A stretch of 64,000 nt of DNA from Xenophilus azovorans DSM 13620 (GTDB lineage: Bacteria; Pseudomonadota; Gammaproteobacteria; Burkholderiales; Burkholderiaceae_C): the NCBI RefSeq assembly GCF_000745855.1, contig NZ_JQKD01000004.1:244021-308020 (forward strand), written 5' to 3'. Below are positions 34,325-44,183 of this stretch, in pieces. The notes beneath the pieces were generated by a model. That model did no database searches and had not been told where the DNA came from. It saw only the letters and a list, made by a program, of their open reading frames with translations. Position 1 is the first letter of the stretch, and each line of letters begins with the position of its first letter. The translations under genes were made by a program, and so were the position numbers.

Positions 34325-35518
34325 TCAGGCCTCCCGCTGGAAGCCCATCAGCTTCCGGTAGTGCTCCCATTTCGGCAACTGCCCGGTCTCGTCGTTCTGC
34401 TTGACGTCGAACGAGGGTTGGTCGCCGCCCGTCACGCCCTTCTGGAACTCGGCCTGGCCCGGCGTGTAGCTGCCGATGTGGATGCGCTGGAAGATGGCCG
34501 CGTCTTCCATCGTCACCATGCCGCAGGGGCCGAGCAGGTTGGACGATTGGCGCAGCCGGTGGCGCACCATGTCCTCGCTGTCGTCGACGTGGGCGAAGTA
34601 GGCGTAGTGAACCTCGGTCACGTCGTGGCTGCGCGCGATGGCGAAGCGCAGGTTGATCACGTCGAGGTGCTTGACCACCACGCTGCACGGGAACAGCTGC
34701 ACCACGCAGCTGCCCTTCTCCGGGTTCTGGCCCTTGAAGGTGATCAGCGAGGTGTCCTTCAGGAAGCCGCTGTGCTGGATCGGCTTGAGCTGCGCGACGA
34801 TGCAGGCGTGGCCGTTCTCGGTCATGTATTGCGCGCCCTGGCCGCCCTGCCAGTTGAGCAGGCGGAATCCCGTGTGCAGCAGCGGGGCGTGGTAGCCGTC
34901 GTTGTCGTTGTAGGCCTTCCAGTTCACCGCGTAGCGCACCTTCTGGTAGCCCAGCAGCTTCAGGCGCCCGTCCCCGCCGAGCACCACGCTCAGCGGCTCC
35001 ATGATCGGCGCGCCGATCCAATCTTCCAGCGGCGGCGTCGCCTTGCCGAGCGTGACGAACACCAGCCCCAGATGCACACCGACGCGCACTTCCTTCAGGT
35101 CGTAGTCCTCCTTCTGGAACTCCGGCGAGAACTCCTTGGAGCCCGGGCAGCCGACGAGGTCGCCCTCCAGCCCGAACAGCCAGCGGTGGTAGGGGCACTC
35201 GAACTCGGTGCGGTTGCCGCAGCTCGCCGTCTCCACCTGCGTGCCGCGGTGGGTGCAGCTGTTGAGGAACACGCGCACCTGGCGGTCCTTGCCGCGCACG
35301 ATGAGCAGCGGCATGCGGCCGAGCTCGAAGGTCTTGAAGTCGCCCACCTCTGGAAGTTCGCCCTCGTGCGCGACGACGTGCCAGCAGTCGCCGTAGAAGA
35401 TGGTCCTCAATTCCTCTTCGAACAGCGATTCGCTGACGAAGACTTCCTTCGGGACCTGGCTGATGCGCTTGGTCCAGACCAGGGGCCGCGTCGACGTGGA
35501 GGTCGTGGGCATGTTCAT
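34325..35518 (-). CDS. Rieske oxygenase large subunit (unassigned system)
   Basis: 397 aa from ATG 35518 (a GTG nine bases earlier is possible). Rieske ligands: CTHRGTQVE and CPYHRW; iron site in AYNDNDGYHAPLLHTGF, where D-x2-H-x4-H is seen. The C-terminal region (GPCGMVTMEDAAIFQRIHIG) is shared with the anthranilate/salicylate/carbazole-like alpha chains, but no close known type was recognised. Placed among catechol meta-cleavage genes, it should produce a catechol or a protocatechuate-like diol. No ferredoxin or reductase is adjacent; the plant-type ferredoxin at 44.2 kb and the reductase at 46.3 kb are candidates. Confidence 0.83.
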   Translation of the reverse strand: MNMPTTSTSTRPLVWTKRISQVPKEVFVSESLFEEELRTIFYGDCWHVVAHEGELPEVGDFKTFELGRMPLLIVRGKDRQVRVFLNSCTHRGTQVETASCGNRTEFECPYHRWLFGLEGDLVGCPGSKEFSPEFQKEDYDLKEVRVGVHLGLVFVTLGKATPPLEDWIGAPIMEPLSVVLGGDGRLKLLGYQKVRYAVNWKAYNDNDGYHAPLLHTGFRLLNWQGGQGAQYMTENGHACIVAQLKPIQHSGFLKDTSLITFKGQNPEKGSCVVQLFPCSVVVKHLDVINLRFAIARSHDVTEVHYAYFAHVDDSEDMVRHRLRQSSNLLGPCGMVTMEDAAIFQRIHIGSYTPGQAEFQKGVTGGDQPSFDVKQNDETGQLPKWEHYRKLMGFQREA

Positions 35519-35605
35519 GGCGACCACTCGTTCTCAGTGACACGGGTCACCGTGTCCGACGGCGAGAAAGACGGATGCACTGGCGGGCTGCGGGACATCG
35601 GCCGA

Positions 35606-35797
35606 TCAGCGACCGAGGTCCTTCGCAGTCTGGCCCGCGATGCCCCAGTTGGTCTTGGGCACGTCGTGGATCCAGACGCGGACGTTCTCCTTCGGCGCGC
35701 CGACGGCCTCCTGGAGCGCCTGGGTGACCTTCTCGATCACGGCGCGCTTCTGGTCTTCGGTGCGGCCCTCGAGCAGGTAGATCTGAGCGAACGGCAT
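35606..35797 (-). CDS. dmpI: 4-Oxalocrotonate tautomerase
   Basis: 63 aa, the usual size. The proline after the initiator methionine (MPFAQIYLLEGR) is the catalytic base of the tautomerase superfamily; Arg12 and the C-terminal half (ENVRVWIHDVPKTNWGIAG) fit. It converts the enol to the keto form of 4-oxalocrotonate in the oxidative branch of catechol meta-cleavage. The decarboxylase gene starts the other side of a 35-bp gap. Confidence 0.88.
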   Translation of the reverse strand: MPFAQIYLLEGRTEDQKRAVIEKVTQALQEAVGAPKENVRVWIHDVPKTNWGIAGQTAKDLGR

Positions 35798-35832
35798 GCT
35801 GCTCTCCTTTTGCGAGAAGTGACGAATGAGGT

Positions 35833-36621
35833 TCAGCGGAATTGCACGGCCACGCTGCCGAGACCCTGCACGCGAAGGCAGACCTGGTCGCCCGCTTCGA
35901 CGGCCACCGCCTCGGTCACGCCGCCCGACAGCACTAGCGCGCCGGCAGGCAGTTCCTGCCCGCGCGCGCCGAGGTGGTTGGCCAGCATCGCCACCGCCGC
36001 GGCGGGGTGGCCCAGCACCGCTGCGCCGGCGCCCATCGCGACCGGCTTGCCGTTCTTCTCGAGCACCACGCCGATCGTGCGCAGGTCGAGCGCGTCGGGC
36101 GCAACGGCCCGGCCACCGACGACGAAACGCGCCGCCGAGGTGTTGTCGGCGATCACGCTCGCCAGATCGAACTTGAAGTCGCGGTAGCGGCTGTCGATGA
36201 CCTCGATGCCCGGGAGCACGAAGTCGGTGGCGGCCAGCACCGCACCGATGTGGCAGCCCGGGCCTTTCAGCGCGCGCTTCAGCACGAAGCAGATCTCGGG
36301 CTCGACCTTGGGATGGATCAGGTCGGCCATCGGCACGTCGCCGCCGTCGGGCACGACGAACTCGTCGACGAGGAAGCCGAAGCACGGCTCCGACACGCCC
36401 ATCTGCTTCATCTTCCCCGGCGACGTGAGCCCGGCCTTCCAGCCCACCACGCGCGTGCCGCGATCGCGCTTGCGCGCCAGAATGGCGTCCTGCACGGCAT
36501 AGGCATCCGCCAGCGTCATGCCGGGGTGCGCATCGGTGATCTTGACCGTGTCTCGGGCGCGCAGCTGGCACGACTCGAGCTGTTCGGCCAGGGCGGCGAC
36601 GGTGGCGCTGTCGAGCGGCAT
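35833..36621 (-). CDS. dmpH: 4-Oxalocrotonate decarboxylase
   Basis: 262 aa of the fumarylacetoacetate-hydrolase-like hydratase/decarboxylase family. It has VGWKAGLTSPGKMKQMGV, then HPKVEPEICFVLKRALKGPG with the metal-binding glutamates, EVIDSRYRDFKFDLASVIAD and the conserved GVVLEKNGKPV. DmpH/XylI decarboxylates 2-oxo-3-hexenedioate to 2-hydroxypentadienoate and forms a complex with the DmpE hydratase. It differs from the sister protein at 40.5 kb, which is the hydratase; the two were separated by best resemblance of the central 'KVEPEI' versus 'KAEGEI' motifs and operon logic. Confidence 0.8.
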   Translation of the reverse strand: MPLDSATVAALAEQLESCQLRARDTVKITDAHPGMTLADAYAVQDAILARKRDRGTRVVGWKAGLTSPGKMKQMGVSEPCFGFLVDEFVVPDGGDVPMADLIHPKVEPEICFVLKRALKGPGCHIGAVLAATDFVLPGIEVIDSRYRDFKFDLASVIADNTSAARFVVGGRAVAPDALDLRTIGVVLEKNGKPVAMGAGAAVLGHPAAAVAMLANHLGARGQELPAGALVLSGGVTEAVAVEAGDQVCLRVQGLGSVAVQFR

Positions 36622-36633
36622 GGCGTCGTCTCC

Positions 36634-37677
36634 TCAGGCGGCCTTGGGCTGGGCCAGGCCCTGCGCCTTGGCGAGCGTCAGCGCGGTGTCCTCGATCATG
36701 TCTTCCTGGCCGCCGACCATGCCGCGCCGCCCCATCTCGACGAGGATGTCGCGCGCCGGCACGCCGTACTTCTTCTCCGCGCGCTTGGCGAACAGCAGGA
36801 AGCTGCCGTACACGCCGGCATAGCCGAGCGTGAGCGCATCGCGGTCGATGCGGATCGGGAAGTCCATGATCGGCACGACCAGGTCCTCGGCCACGTCCTG
36901 GATGCCGAACACGTCGACGCCGGTCTCGATGCCCATCAGGTCGCACACCGCCACGAGGACCTCCATCGGCGTGTTGCCGGCACCGGCACCCAGGCCCGCG
37001 GCCGCCGCGTCGATGCGCGAGGCGCCGACCTCGATGGCGGCGATGCTGTTGGCCACGCCCATCGCGAGGTTGTGGTGGCCGTGGAACCCGAGCTCGGTCT
37101 CCGGGGCCAGCACGTCGCGCACAGCCTTCAGCCGGTCCTTCACGCCGTCAGGCAGCAGGTGGCCGGCAGAGTCGGTCACGTAGATGCAGTTGGCGCCGTA
37201 GCCTTCCATCAGCTTGGCCTGCCTGGCCAGGCCTTCCGGGCTGTTCATGTGCGCCATCATCAGGAAGCCCACCGTGTCCATCTCGAGCTTGCGCGCGAGC
37301 GTGATATGCTGCTCGGACACGTCGGCCTCGGTGCAGTGGGTTGCCACGCGGATCGTGTGCACGCCCAGGTCGCGCGCCATGCGCAGGTGGTCCACCGTGC
37401 CGATGCCGGGCAGCAGCAGTGCCGACACCTTGGCGCGCCTCATCAGCGGGATCACGGTCGAGAGGTATTCCTCGTCGCTGTGCGCGGGGAAGCCGTAGTT
37501 GACCGAGCTGCCGCCGAGCCCGTCACCGTGCGTGACCTCGATGAGCGGCATGCCGGCGTCGTCCAGGCCCTTGGCGATGGTCTTCATCTGCTCCAGCGTC
37601 ATCAGGTGCCGCTTGGGGTGCATGCCGTCGCGCAACGTCATGTCGTGCAGGCGGACTTTCTTGCCTTTGAGGTTCAT
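36634..37677 (-). CDS. dmpG: 4-Hydroxy-2-oxovalerate aldolase
   Basis: 347 aa. HMGL-like TIM barrel: [17 protein letters not shown] with the Arg-Asp pair, [44 protein letters not shown] (metal histidines) and [15 protein letters not shown]. It splits 4-hydroxy-2-oxovalerate into pyruvate and acetaldehyde, and channels the latter to the dehydrogenase encoded 40 bp upstream. Very strong family match. Confidence 0.96.
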   Translation of the reverse strand: MNLKGKKVRLHDMTLRDGMHPKRHLMTLEQMKTIAKGLDDAGMPLIEVTHGDGLGGSSVNYGFPAHSDEEYLSTVIPLMRRAKVSALLLPGIGTVDHLRMARDLGVHTIRVATHCTEADVSEQHITLARKLEMDTVGFLMMAHMNSPEGLARQAKLMEGYGANCIYVTDSAGHLLPDGVKDRLKAVRDVLAPETELGFHGHHNLAMGVANSIAAIEVGASRIDAAAAGLGAGAGNTPMEVLVAVCDLMGIETGVDVFGIQDVAEDLVVPIMDFPIRIDRDALTLGYAGVYGSFLLFAKRAEKKYGVPARDILVEMGRRGMVGGQEDMIEDTALTLAKAQGLAQPKAA

Positions 37678-37717
37678 CGTGGATCTCCGGAGGTGGTTGA
37701 TTCGGGTGGCGCGGGCG

Positions 37718-38662
37718 TCAGTTGCAGCCGGCCAGCACGGCGGCCGGGCGCGCGGCCTCGGTGGGGCGCAGCTTCAGCGTGCCGGCGAGGATCTCCTCGG
37801 CGAACATCTCGGCCGTGCGCGCAGCGGCAGCCGTCATGATGTCCAGGTTGCCCGCGTACTTGGGCAGGTAGTCGCCGAGGCCTTCTACCTCGAGGAAGAC
37901 CGACACGCGGTTGCCGTCGAACACCGGGCCGTTGACGAGGCGGTAGCCCGGCACGTAGCGCTGCACCTCCTTGATCATGGCGTGGATGGACGCGGTGATG
38001 CGCGCCTGATCGGGCGCCGCCTCGGTGAGGCAGTGCACCGTGTCGCGCATGATCAGCGGCGGCTCGGCCGGGTTGATGACGATGATCGCCTTGCCCTTCT
38101 TCGCGCCGCCCACCTTCTCGACGGCACCCGCGGTGGTGCGGGTGAACTCGTCGATGTTCTTGCGCGTGCCCGGGCCGGCCGACTTGGACGACACGGTGGC
38201 GACGATCTCGCCGTAGGCGACCGTCTGCACCTTGCTGACCGCGGCGACCATCGGGATCGTCGCCTGCCCGCCGCAGGTGACCATGTTGACGTTCATCTCG
38301 CCGCGCCCGACCTGTTCCTTCAGGTTCACCGGCGGAACGCAGAACGGGCCGATCGCCGCCGGCGTGAGGTCGATCATCATCGCGCCGCAGGCGTTGACCT
38401 TGCGCGAATTCTCGGCATGCACGTAGGCGCTGGTGGCGTCGAAGACGATCTGCACGCCGTCGGCCTGGATGTGCGGCACGAGGCCGTCGACGCCGTCGGA
38501 CGTGGTCTTCAGGCCCATCTCGCGCGCCTTCTTCAGGCCGTCGGAGCTGGGGTCGATACCCACCATCCACACCGGCTCAAGCACGGGGCTGCGCTGCAGC
38601 TTGGCCAGTAGGTCGGTGCCGATGTTGCCGGGTCCGATGAGGGCGCATTTGATCTTGGGCAT
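37718..38662 (-). CDS. dmpF: Acetaldehyde dehydrogenase (acylating)
   Basis: 314 aa from ATG 38662. The Rossmann start [33 protein letters not shown] with the catalytic cysteine, [16 protein letters not shown] and the C-terminal dimer domain. It makes acetyl-CoA from the acetaldehyde passed through the channel of the aldolase. Gene order dmpF-dmpG is the standard pairing and ends the catechol pathway in central metabolism. Confidence 0.96.
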   Translation of the reverse strand: MPKIKCALIGPGNIGTDLLAKLQRSPVLEPVWMVGIDPSSDGLKKAREMGLKTTSDGVDGLVPHIQADGVQIVFDATSAYVHAENSRKVNACGAMMIDLTPAAIGPFCVPPVNLKEQVGRGEMNVNMVTCGGQATIPMVAAVSKVQTVAYGEIVATVSSKSAGPGTRKNIDEFTRTTAGAVEKVGGAKKGKAIIVINPAEPPLIMRDTVHCLTEAAPDQARITASIHAMIKEVQRYVPGYRLVNGPVFDGNRVSVFLEVEGLGDYLPKYAGNLDIMTAAAARTAEMFAEEILAGTLKLRPTEAARPAAVLAGCN

Positions 38663-38681
38663 GGATGTTCTCGAAGTGAAG

Positions 38682-39476
38682 TCAGTAAAGAGTGCGAACA
38701 ACGCCGCCATCGGTGCGAACTGCCGCGCCGTTCATGGCAGCGGCAAGCGGGCTGCAGATGAATGCGACCGTCGCGGCGACCTCTGCCGGCTCCACGAAGC
38801 GCTGCAGCAGCGAGGTCGGGCGATGGTCACGAAAGAACGTCGATTCCGCCTCGGCCATCGAACAGGCTGCATCGCGGGCCATCCGCTCCAGGAAGGCCTG
38901 CACGCCTTCGGTTCGGGTCGGCCCCGGTAGCACGGCATTGACGGTCACCGCGGTACCGGCGCAGGTCTCGGCCACGGCGCGCGACACCGACAGCTGAGCC
39001 GACTTCGTCATCGCGTAGTGGGCCATGTCCCCCGGCGGGCAGATGCCGGATTCGCTGGAGACGAACACCACGCGCCCCCAATTGCGCGCCTTCATGGCCG
39101 GCAGAAGGGCCCGCGTGAGACGCACGCCGCTGAGCACGTTGATGTCGAACATCCGTGTCCACTGGGCATCTGTAGTGGACTCGAACGCCGCAGCCTCATA
39201 GACGCCGCAGTTGTTGACGAGGATGTCGACGTCCCCGGCAGCATCGGCCAGGTGATCACAACCTTCGGCCGTGGCGACATCGTCCTGGACGGCGTCGACC
39301 TCGGCCGACCGAACATCCGCAAACAGGCGTTCAACGGCTCGCGCCAGCCTGAGAGCATCCCGGCCGTTGAGGACCACCTCAGCGCCCTCGGCCGCGAGTG
39401 CTCGCGCGACGGCCCAGCCGATACCGGCTGTGGAGCCGGTGACGAGGGCACGTTTGCCTTTCAGTTGCAGATCCAT
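38682..39476 (-). CDS. SDR-family oxidoreductase (substrate unknown)
   Basis: 264 aa. [20 protein letters not shown] is the NAD(P) site; [19 protein letters not shown] replaces the usual NNAG, and the catalytic part is [20 protein letters not shown] with TKSAQ. It resembles SDRs of the 'SDR family oxidoreductase YkvO/GolD-like' class rather than BenD. Lying in the meta operon between the acetaldehyde dehydrogenase and a Bug receptor, it may oxidise a dihydrodiol made by the fourth Rieske oxygenase, though this is inference from position. Confidence 0.8.
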   Translation of the reverse strand: MDLQLKGKRALVTGSTAGIGWAVARALAAEGAEVVLNGRDALRLARAVERLFADVRSAEVDAVQDDVATAEGCDHLADAAGDVDILVNNCGVYEAAAFESTTDAQWTRMFDINVLSGVRLTRALLPAMKARNWGRVVFVSSESGICPPGDMAHYAMTKSAQLSVSRAVAETCAGTAVTVNAVLPGPTRTEGVQAFLERMARDAACSMAEAESTFFRDHRPTSLLQRFVEPAEVAATVAFICSPLAAAMNGAAVRTDGGVVRTLY

Positions 39477-39492
39477 GGCGGTGATCGTGCGA

Positions 39493-40503
39493 TCAGTCGA
39501 GCGTGATCTTGGCTTCGCGGATCACCTGGGCCCAACGCCGATGCTCGGTGCGCATGTACTCCGCAAACTGCTCAGGCGAAGAGAGCAAGGGCTCGGCACC
39601 GATCTGGGCCAGACCCTCGACGACGTCGGTCGACCTCAGGCCTTCAGTCACCGCCTTGTTCAACGTTGCCGTGACTTCGCCCGGAAGTTTTGCGGGCCCG
39701 AGCAAGCCGAACCAGAACGGCAGAGCTAAGCCTGTGTAGCCTTGCTCGGCGACCGTCGGCACCTCGGGCAGCAATGGCGAGCGTGTGGAAGAAACGACGG
39801 CGATGCCCTTGAGCTTGCCGCTGCGGATGTTGGGCGCGGCACTGCTCAAAGAGCTTTCGATGCTGGTCATCAGCTGGCCGCCCAGCAAGTCCTGCACCAG
39901 CGGCGCGGTGCCCTTGTAGGGAACGTGGAGCATCTGCACGCCGGCGGCGGACTGGAGCATCTCGCCGAGCAAGTGATTGGCGGTCCCCACGCCCGAACTG
40001 CCGTAAGTCAACTTGCCCGGGTTTGCGCGGGCATACGCCACCATTCCCTTCAAATCACTGAAGGGAATGCTGGGGTGTGCGACGATGGCGGCCTTGGTTA
40101 GCGCCACCAAGGTGATGGGCGTGAAGTCGCGCGCATAGTCGTAAGGGAGCTTGGACTGCAGGCTCGGCGCGATCACCAGGGGGCTCACCGCCGACAGCAC
40201 CAGCGTGTAGCCGTCGCCAGGCGACTTGGCCGCGGTGTCGGTGCCCACATTGCCACCGGCGCCCGGCTTGTTCTCTACCACCACGCTCTGGCCAAGTTTG
40301 TCGCTGATGATCTTGGCCACCAAGCGGCCCATGATGTCGGTAGGCCCGCCGGGCGGGAAAGGCACGATCAGCTTGATCGGCTTGGACGGGTAGACCTCGG
40401 CTGCGAGCAGCGGGGAGCCCGTGGTGCCCAGGCACAAAACGGCCAATGCGCAGCGCACAAGGCAAGTGTGGAATGCAGCCAGTAGAGCCATGAGACGGGG
40501 CAT
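39493..40503 (-). CDS. Bug/TctC-type periplasmic solute receptor
   Basis: 336 aa from ATG 40503. A signal peptide (about residues 1-35, ending SPLLAAE) precedes KPIKLIVPFPPGGPTDIMGR and VVVENKPGAGGNVGTDTAA, the hallmark segments of the family; KLTYGSSGVGTANHLLGEML and MLHVPYKGTAPLVQDLLGGQ follow. It is intact, unlike the relative at 7.1 kb. No TctAB membrane genes are adjacent, common for the many orphan Bug receptors of Burkholderiales. It probably binds the pathway's acid in the periplasm. Confidence 0.9.
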   Translation of the reverse strand: MPRLMALLAAFHTCLVRCALAVLCLGTTGSPLLAAEVYPSKPIKLIVPFPPGGPTDIMGRLVAKIISDKLGQSVVVENKPGAGGNVGTDTAAKSPGDGYTLVLSAVSPLVIAPSLQSKLPYDYARDFTPITLVALTKAAIVAHPSIPFSDLKGMVAYARANPGKLTYGSSGVGTANHLLGEMLQSAAGVQMLHVPYKGTAPLVQDLLGGQLMTSIESSLSSAAPNIRSGKLKGIAVVSSTRSPLLPEVPTVAEQGYTGLALPFWFGLLGPAKLPGEVTATLNKAVTEGLRSTDVVEGLAQIGAEPLLSSPEQFAEYMRTEHRRWAQVIREAKITLD

Positions 40504-40538
40504 GAACCAGTGGAATTGCAGGAGGGTGGTCCGCTCTT

Positions 40539-41321
40539 TCAGACGAACCGCACCGAGCAGCCGCCGATGCCGCCGATGCTCACGCGCAGGTTGTCGCCGG
40601 CCTTCACCGGCACCATCGCTCCGAGCGCGCCAGAGAGCACCACTTCGCCCGCCTTCAGCGGCACGCCCAGCCGTCCAAGCGTGTTGGCCAGCCAAGCCAT
40701 CGCGTTCAGTGGCGAGGCCATCGTGGCCGCGCCGGCACCGGTGACGACGACTTCGCCGTTCTTCTCGAGCACCATGCCGCAGGTCACGAGGTCCAGACCG
40801 CGCGGATCAACGACGCGGTCGCCGAGCACGAACACGCCGCAGCTGGCGTTGTCGGCCACGGTGTCCTGGATCTTGATCTTCCAGTCGCGGATGCGCGAGT
40901 CGACGATCTCGAAGCACGCCATCACCCCCTCGGTGGCCGCAAGCACGTCGGCGGCGGTGACGCCGGGGCCCTGCAGGTCTCGCTTGAGCAGGAAGGCGAT
41001 CTCGCCCTCCGCCTTCGGCTGGATCAGCGTCTTGGCCTCGATCGCCTGGCCTTCGTTGTAGACCATCGCATCGGTGAGCATGCCGAAGTCGGGCTGGTGC
41101 ACGCCGAGCATGTTCATCACCGCCTGGCTGGTGACGCCGATCTTCTTGCCGATGATGCGCTCGCCGGCCGCGAGACGCCGCGCGTTCAGGCGCTGCTGGA
41201 TCGCGTAGGCGTCCTCGATCGTGATGTCGGCATGGCGGTTGGTCAGCGGCTCGACCATCCGGCACTCGGCGAGAGCCGCGTGGAGTTCGTCGCCGAGTTG
41301 TTCGATCAGTTGCGGTGTCAT
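40539..41321 (-). CDS. dmpE: 2-Hydroxypenta-2,4-dienoate hydratase
   Basis: 260 aa. Same superfamily as DmpH: IGKKIGVTSQAVMNMLGVHQ, IQPKAEGEIAFLLKRDLQGPG with the metal glutamates, EIVDSRIRDWKIKIQDTVAD and GMVLEKNGEVVVTGAGAA. It adds water to 2-hydroxypentadienoate to give 4-hydroxy-2-oxovalerate for DmpG. It sits 5 bp from the 2-hydroxymuconic semialdehyde dehydrogenase gene, away from the aldolase, which is a non-canonical order. Confidence 0.85.
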   Translation of the reverse strand: MTPQLIEQLGDELHAALAECRMVEPLTNRHADITIEDAYAIQQRLNARRLAAGERIIGKKIGVTSQAVMNMLGVHQPDFGMLTDAMVYNEGQAIEAKTLIQPKAEGEIAFLLKRDLQGPGVTAADVLAATEGVMACFEIVDSRIRDWKIKIQDTVADNASCGVFVLGDRVVDPRGLDLVTCGMVLEKNGEVVVTGAGAATMASPLNAMAWLANTLGRLGVPLKAGEVVLSGALGAMVPVKAGDNLRVSIGGIGGCSVRFV

Positions 41322-41326
41322 GGTGT

Positions 41327-42781
41327 TCAGAGCTTGATGCAGACGTTTTTCAGTTCGGTGTAGAACTCGAGCGAGTGCACCCCGCCTTCTCGGCCGATGC
41401 CCGATTGCTTAGCGCCGCCGAAGGGGGTGCGCAGGTCGCGTAGGAACCAGCTGTTCACCCACACCAGCCCGACGTGCATACGTTGGGCAAAGCGGTGCGC
41501 GCGCGCGAGATCGCGCGTCCAGACCGACGCCGCCAGACCGTAGGCGTTGTCGTTGGCCTTGCCGAGCACCTCGTCTTCGGTGTCGAAGGGGGCGATGTGG
41601 CAGCAAGGGCCGAAGACCTCTTCGCGCACCACGCGCGCCGTCTCGGGCACGCCAGTCCAGATGGTCGGCTCGATCCAGTTGCCGCCGTCGAGCGCGCCGC
41701 CCATCCGCGGCACGCCGCCGCCGGTGACAACCGTGGCACCCTCGGCGCGCGCAAGCTCGTAGTACGAGAGCACCTTGGCTTGATGCTCCTTGCTGATCAA
41801 CGGGCCCATGCCTGTGGCGGCGTCTTCCGGACGGCCCAGCTTCAACCCCTTGGCGCCCTGGCTCAGCGCGGCAACGAAGCGCTCGAACAGCGGCCGCTCG
41901 ACGTAGACACGCTCGGTGCCCAGGCACACCTGGCCGCAGTTGGCGAACACCGAGCGCATCGTGCCCTCGATGGCGGCATCGAAGTCGCAGTCGGCGAACA
42001 CGATCGCGGCGTTCTTGCCGCCCATCTCCAGGCTCACCGGCCGCGCACCCTTGGCGGCCGCCTTCATGATGACCTCGCCGGTGCGCGTCTCGCCGGTGAA
42101 GGTGATGGCATCGACGCCCGGGTGCGTGGTGACGAACTCGCCGGCCGAGTCGGGCCCAAAGCCGTGGACGACGTTGTACACACCACGCGGAATGCCGGCC
42201 GCGTTCATCACCTCGCCCAGCAGCGAGGCCGTCTGCGGCGTCTCCTCCGAGGGCTTCACGACGACTGCGTTGCCGCAGGCCAGCGCCGGGCCGACCTTCC
42301 AGGTCATCAGTAGCAGGGGCAGGTTCCAGGGGCAGATCACGCCGACCACGCCCACCGGCGTGCGGTGGCCGTAGTTGATGGCGCCGCGGCCGTCGGGCGT
42401 GGCCATCTCGAAGAACTCGCTCGGCACGTTCTTCACGACGTCGGCGAAGATCTTGAAGTTCGCCGCCCCGCGCGGGATGTCGATGTGGCGCGCCAGGCTC
42501 ATCGGCTTGCCGGTGTCCTCGCATTCGGCGGCGAGGAATTCGTCGAAGCGCTGGGTGATGCCGTCGGCGACCGCGTACAGCCGCTCGACGCGCTCGGCGA
42601 CAGTCATGCGCCCCCAGGGTCCGGACAGCGCGGCGCGCGCCGCCGTCACGGCCGCATCCACGTCGGTGCGGCCGGCCTCGCTGACCTGTGCGATGAGCTC
42701 GCCGGTGAGCGGCGAGCGCTTGTCGAAATGCTTGGTGCCGGCCGAATACTCGCCGTCGATGAAATTTCGAATCTGCTTCAT
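41327..42781 (-). CDS. dmpC: 2-Hydroxymuconic semialdehyde dehydrogenase
   Basis: 484 aa from ATG 42781. An aldehyde dehydrogenase: ICPWNLPLLLMTWKVGPALA, VVKPSEETPQ, ITFTGETRTGEVIM, the catalytic glutamate in SLEMGGKNAAIVF and the catalytic cysteine in NCGQVCLGTERVYVE, and EVFGPCCHIAPFDTEDE. The match to the XylG/DmpC branch is strong. It oxidises the ring-fission product to 4-oxalocrotonate (the dehydrogenative branch), complementing the hydrolytic branch enzyme at 44.6 kb. Confidence 0.94.
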   Translation of the reverse strand: MKQIRNFIDGEYSAGTKHFDKRSPLTGELIAQVSEAGRTDVDAAVTAARAALSGPWGRMTVAERVERLYAVADGITQRFDEFLAAECEDTGKPMSLARHIDIPRGAANFKIFADVVKNVPSEFFEMATPDGRGAINYGHRTPVGVVGVICPWNLPLLLMTWKVGPALACGNAVVVKPSEETPQTASLLGEVMNAAGIPRGVYNVVHGFGPDSAGEFVTTHPGVDAITFTGETRTGEVIMKAAAKGARPVSLEMGGKNAAIVFADCDFDAAIEGTMRSVFANCGQVCLGTERVYVERPLFERFVAALSQGAKGLKLGRPEDAATGMGPLISKEHQAKVLSYYELARAEGATVVTGGGVPRMGGALDGGNWIEPTIWTGVPETARVVREEVFGPCCHIAPFDTEDEVLGKANDNAYGLAASVWTRDLARAHRFAQRMHVGLVWVNSWFLRDLRTPFGGAKQSGIGREGGVHSLEFYTELKNVCIKL

Positions 42782-42788
42782 GGCTATC

Positions 42789-43223
42789 TCACAAACCGAT
42801 GGCGGCCAAGCCAGCGCGCGCGCAATCCTCGTCCTGCTCGGCCGACCCGCCGGACACGCCAATGCCGCCGATCACCAGCCCGTCCTCGAAGATCGGCAGG
42901 CCGCCGCCGAACATCACGACGCCAGGCCGCTCGTTCAGGCCGGCACGCAGCAGTTCGTCGCCGGACACCACGTCCTTCCAACCCGACGTTGGAAAACCGA
43001 AGCCGGCGGCGGTGCCGGCCTTGTCGATGGCGATGCCGATCGAGTGGTTGAAGGAACCGTTCATGCGCAGGAAGGCCGTGAGCCGGCCGGCACCGTCGGT
43101 GACCGCGACGTTCATGCGCAAGCCGAGCGCGGCCGCATGCTCGACCGCGCCCCGCGCCGCCGCGGCGGCGGCGTCGGTGGTGATGGCGCGCTGCGGCACG
43201 CTGTTCACTCGGGTGCTGTCCAT
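42789..43223 (-). CDS. GlcG/HbpS-like protein (DUF336 family)
   Basis: 144 aa from ATG 43223. Single GlcG/DUF336 domain: AVEHAAALGLRMNVAVTDGA-type (VTDGAGRLTAFLRMNGSF), AIDKAGTAAGFGFPTSGW, FGGGLPIFEDGLVIGGIGVS. Homologues bind haem or corrinoid or have unknown functions and are often found in aromatic meta-cleavage operons. It lies directly between the catechol 2,3-dioxygenase and semialdehyde dehydrogenase genes; a role protecting or reactivating the dioxygenase iron is a speculation from position. Confidence 0.82.
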   Translation of the reverse strand: MDSTRVNSVPQRAITTDAAAAAARGAVEHAAALGLRMNVAVTDGAGRLTAFLRMNGSFNHSIGIAIDKAGTAAGFGFPTSGWKDVVSGDELLRAGLNERPGVVMFGGGLPIFEDGLVIGGIGVSGGSAEQDEDCARAGLAAIGL

Positions 43224-43237
43224 GCTGGCGCTTTCGC

Positions 43238-44182
43238 TCAGGTGTAGGCTTCGGTGAACGAAGGCGTGGCTTCGCCGGTGTGGAAGAAGATGCCACGCCA
43301 CAGGTTCTCTTCGGTCCATGTGTTCACCGGGCGGTCGGGCTGTGCCAGGTAGCCCAGGCCGGCGAAGGTCTCGTTGCGGTTGCCGCTGGGGTCGAAGAAG
43401 TAGATCGTCTGGCCGCGCGTGATGCCGTGGCGCGTGGGCGTCACGTCGATCTTGACCTTGTTCTTGGCCATCACATCGGCGGCCTTGAGCACCTCCTCCC
43501 ACGAGTCGAGGAAGAACGAGGCGTGGTGGATGCCCGCCGTCGGGCCGGGCAGGAAGGCGATGTCGTGCGGCTTGGTCGCGCGGAACATGAACGCCGCGGC
43601 CTGGAACGCGCCGCCGGGGCCGACGAGGATCTGCTCGCTGAGGTAGAAGTCCAGGCACTCCTTGAAGAACTTGCAGTTCTCGGCGACCTTGTTGACGCCG
43701 GCCTCGGGGTTGAGCTCGCACACCAGCGCCACGTGGTCCAGCCACTTCGAGCCGGCACCCTTGAGGTCGTCCGGCCAGGGATCGGGGTTCTCAGAGCCGA
43801 CCGCGGTGCCCACGCATTCCTTCATCGCGTACAGCCGCATCTCGTGCCCGCTGGGCATCTTGAACTGCAGCATCCGCCCGGTGGACGGCAGCGTGCCTTC
43901 GTGCAGCATCGTGGTCTTCACGCCGGCGGCTTCGATGCGCTTTTGCAGCGCATCCAGGTCGGCGTCGTGCTCGACCTTGTAGGCCACGTGGTCCATGCCG
44001 GCGGAGTCGGCCTTCTTCAGCTGCACCGAGTACTTGTCCCACTCGTCCCAGCACTTCAGGTACACGTTGCCGGCCTTGTCCTCCATGGTCTTCTTCATGC
44101 CCAGCACGTTCTCGTAGTGCTTCACGGCCGCAGCCATGTCCATCACCTTCAGGCTCACGTGCCCGATTCGCATCACACCCAT
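43238..44182 (-). CDS. dmpB: Catechol 2,3-dioxygenase
   Basis: 314 aa, the size of XylE/DmpB (307). Two VOC modules; predicted Fe(II) ligands H150 (WLDHVAL), H219 (AGIHHASFF) and E271 (NRNETFAG). The C-terminal [12 protein letters not shown] is typical of this class. It opens catechol by extradiol (meta) cleavage to 2-hydroxymuconic semialdehyde. A plant-type ferredoxin gene ends 1 bp before its start; in known operons such a ferredoxin (XylT/DmpQ) reduces oxidised iron in the dioxygenase. Confidence 0.94.
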   Translation of the reverse strand: MGVMRIGHVSLKVMDMAAAVKHYENVLGMKKTMEDKAGNVYLKCWDEWDKYSVQLKKADSAGMDHVAYKVEHDADLDALQKRIEAAGVKTTMLHEGTLPSTGRMLQFKMPSGHEMRLYAMKECVGTAVGSENPDPWPDDLKGAGSKWLDHVALVCELNPEAGVNKVAENCKFFKECLDFYLSEQILVGPGGAFQAAAFMFRATKPHDIAFLPGPTAGIHHASFFLDSWEEVLKAADVMAKNKVKIDVTPTRHGITRGQTIYFFDPSGNRNETFAGLGYLAQPDRPVNTWTEENLWRGIFFHTGEATPSFTEAYT

Positions 44183-44183
44183 T

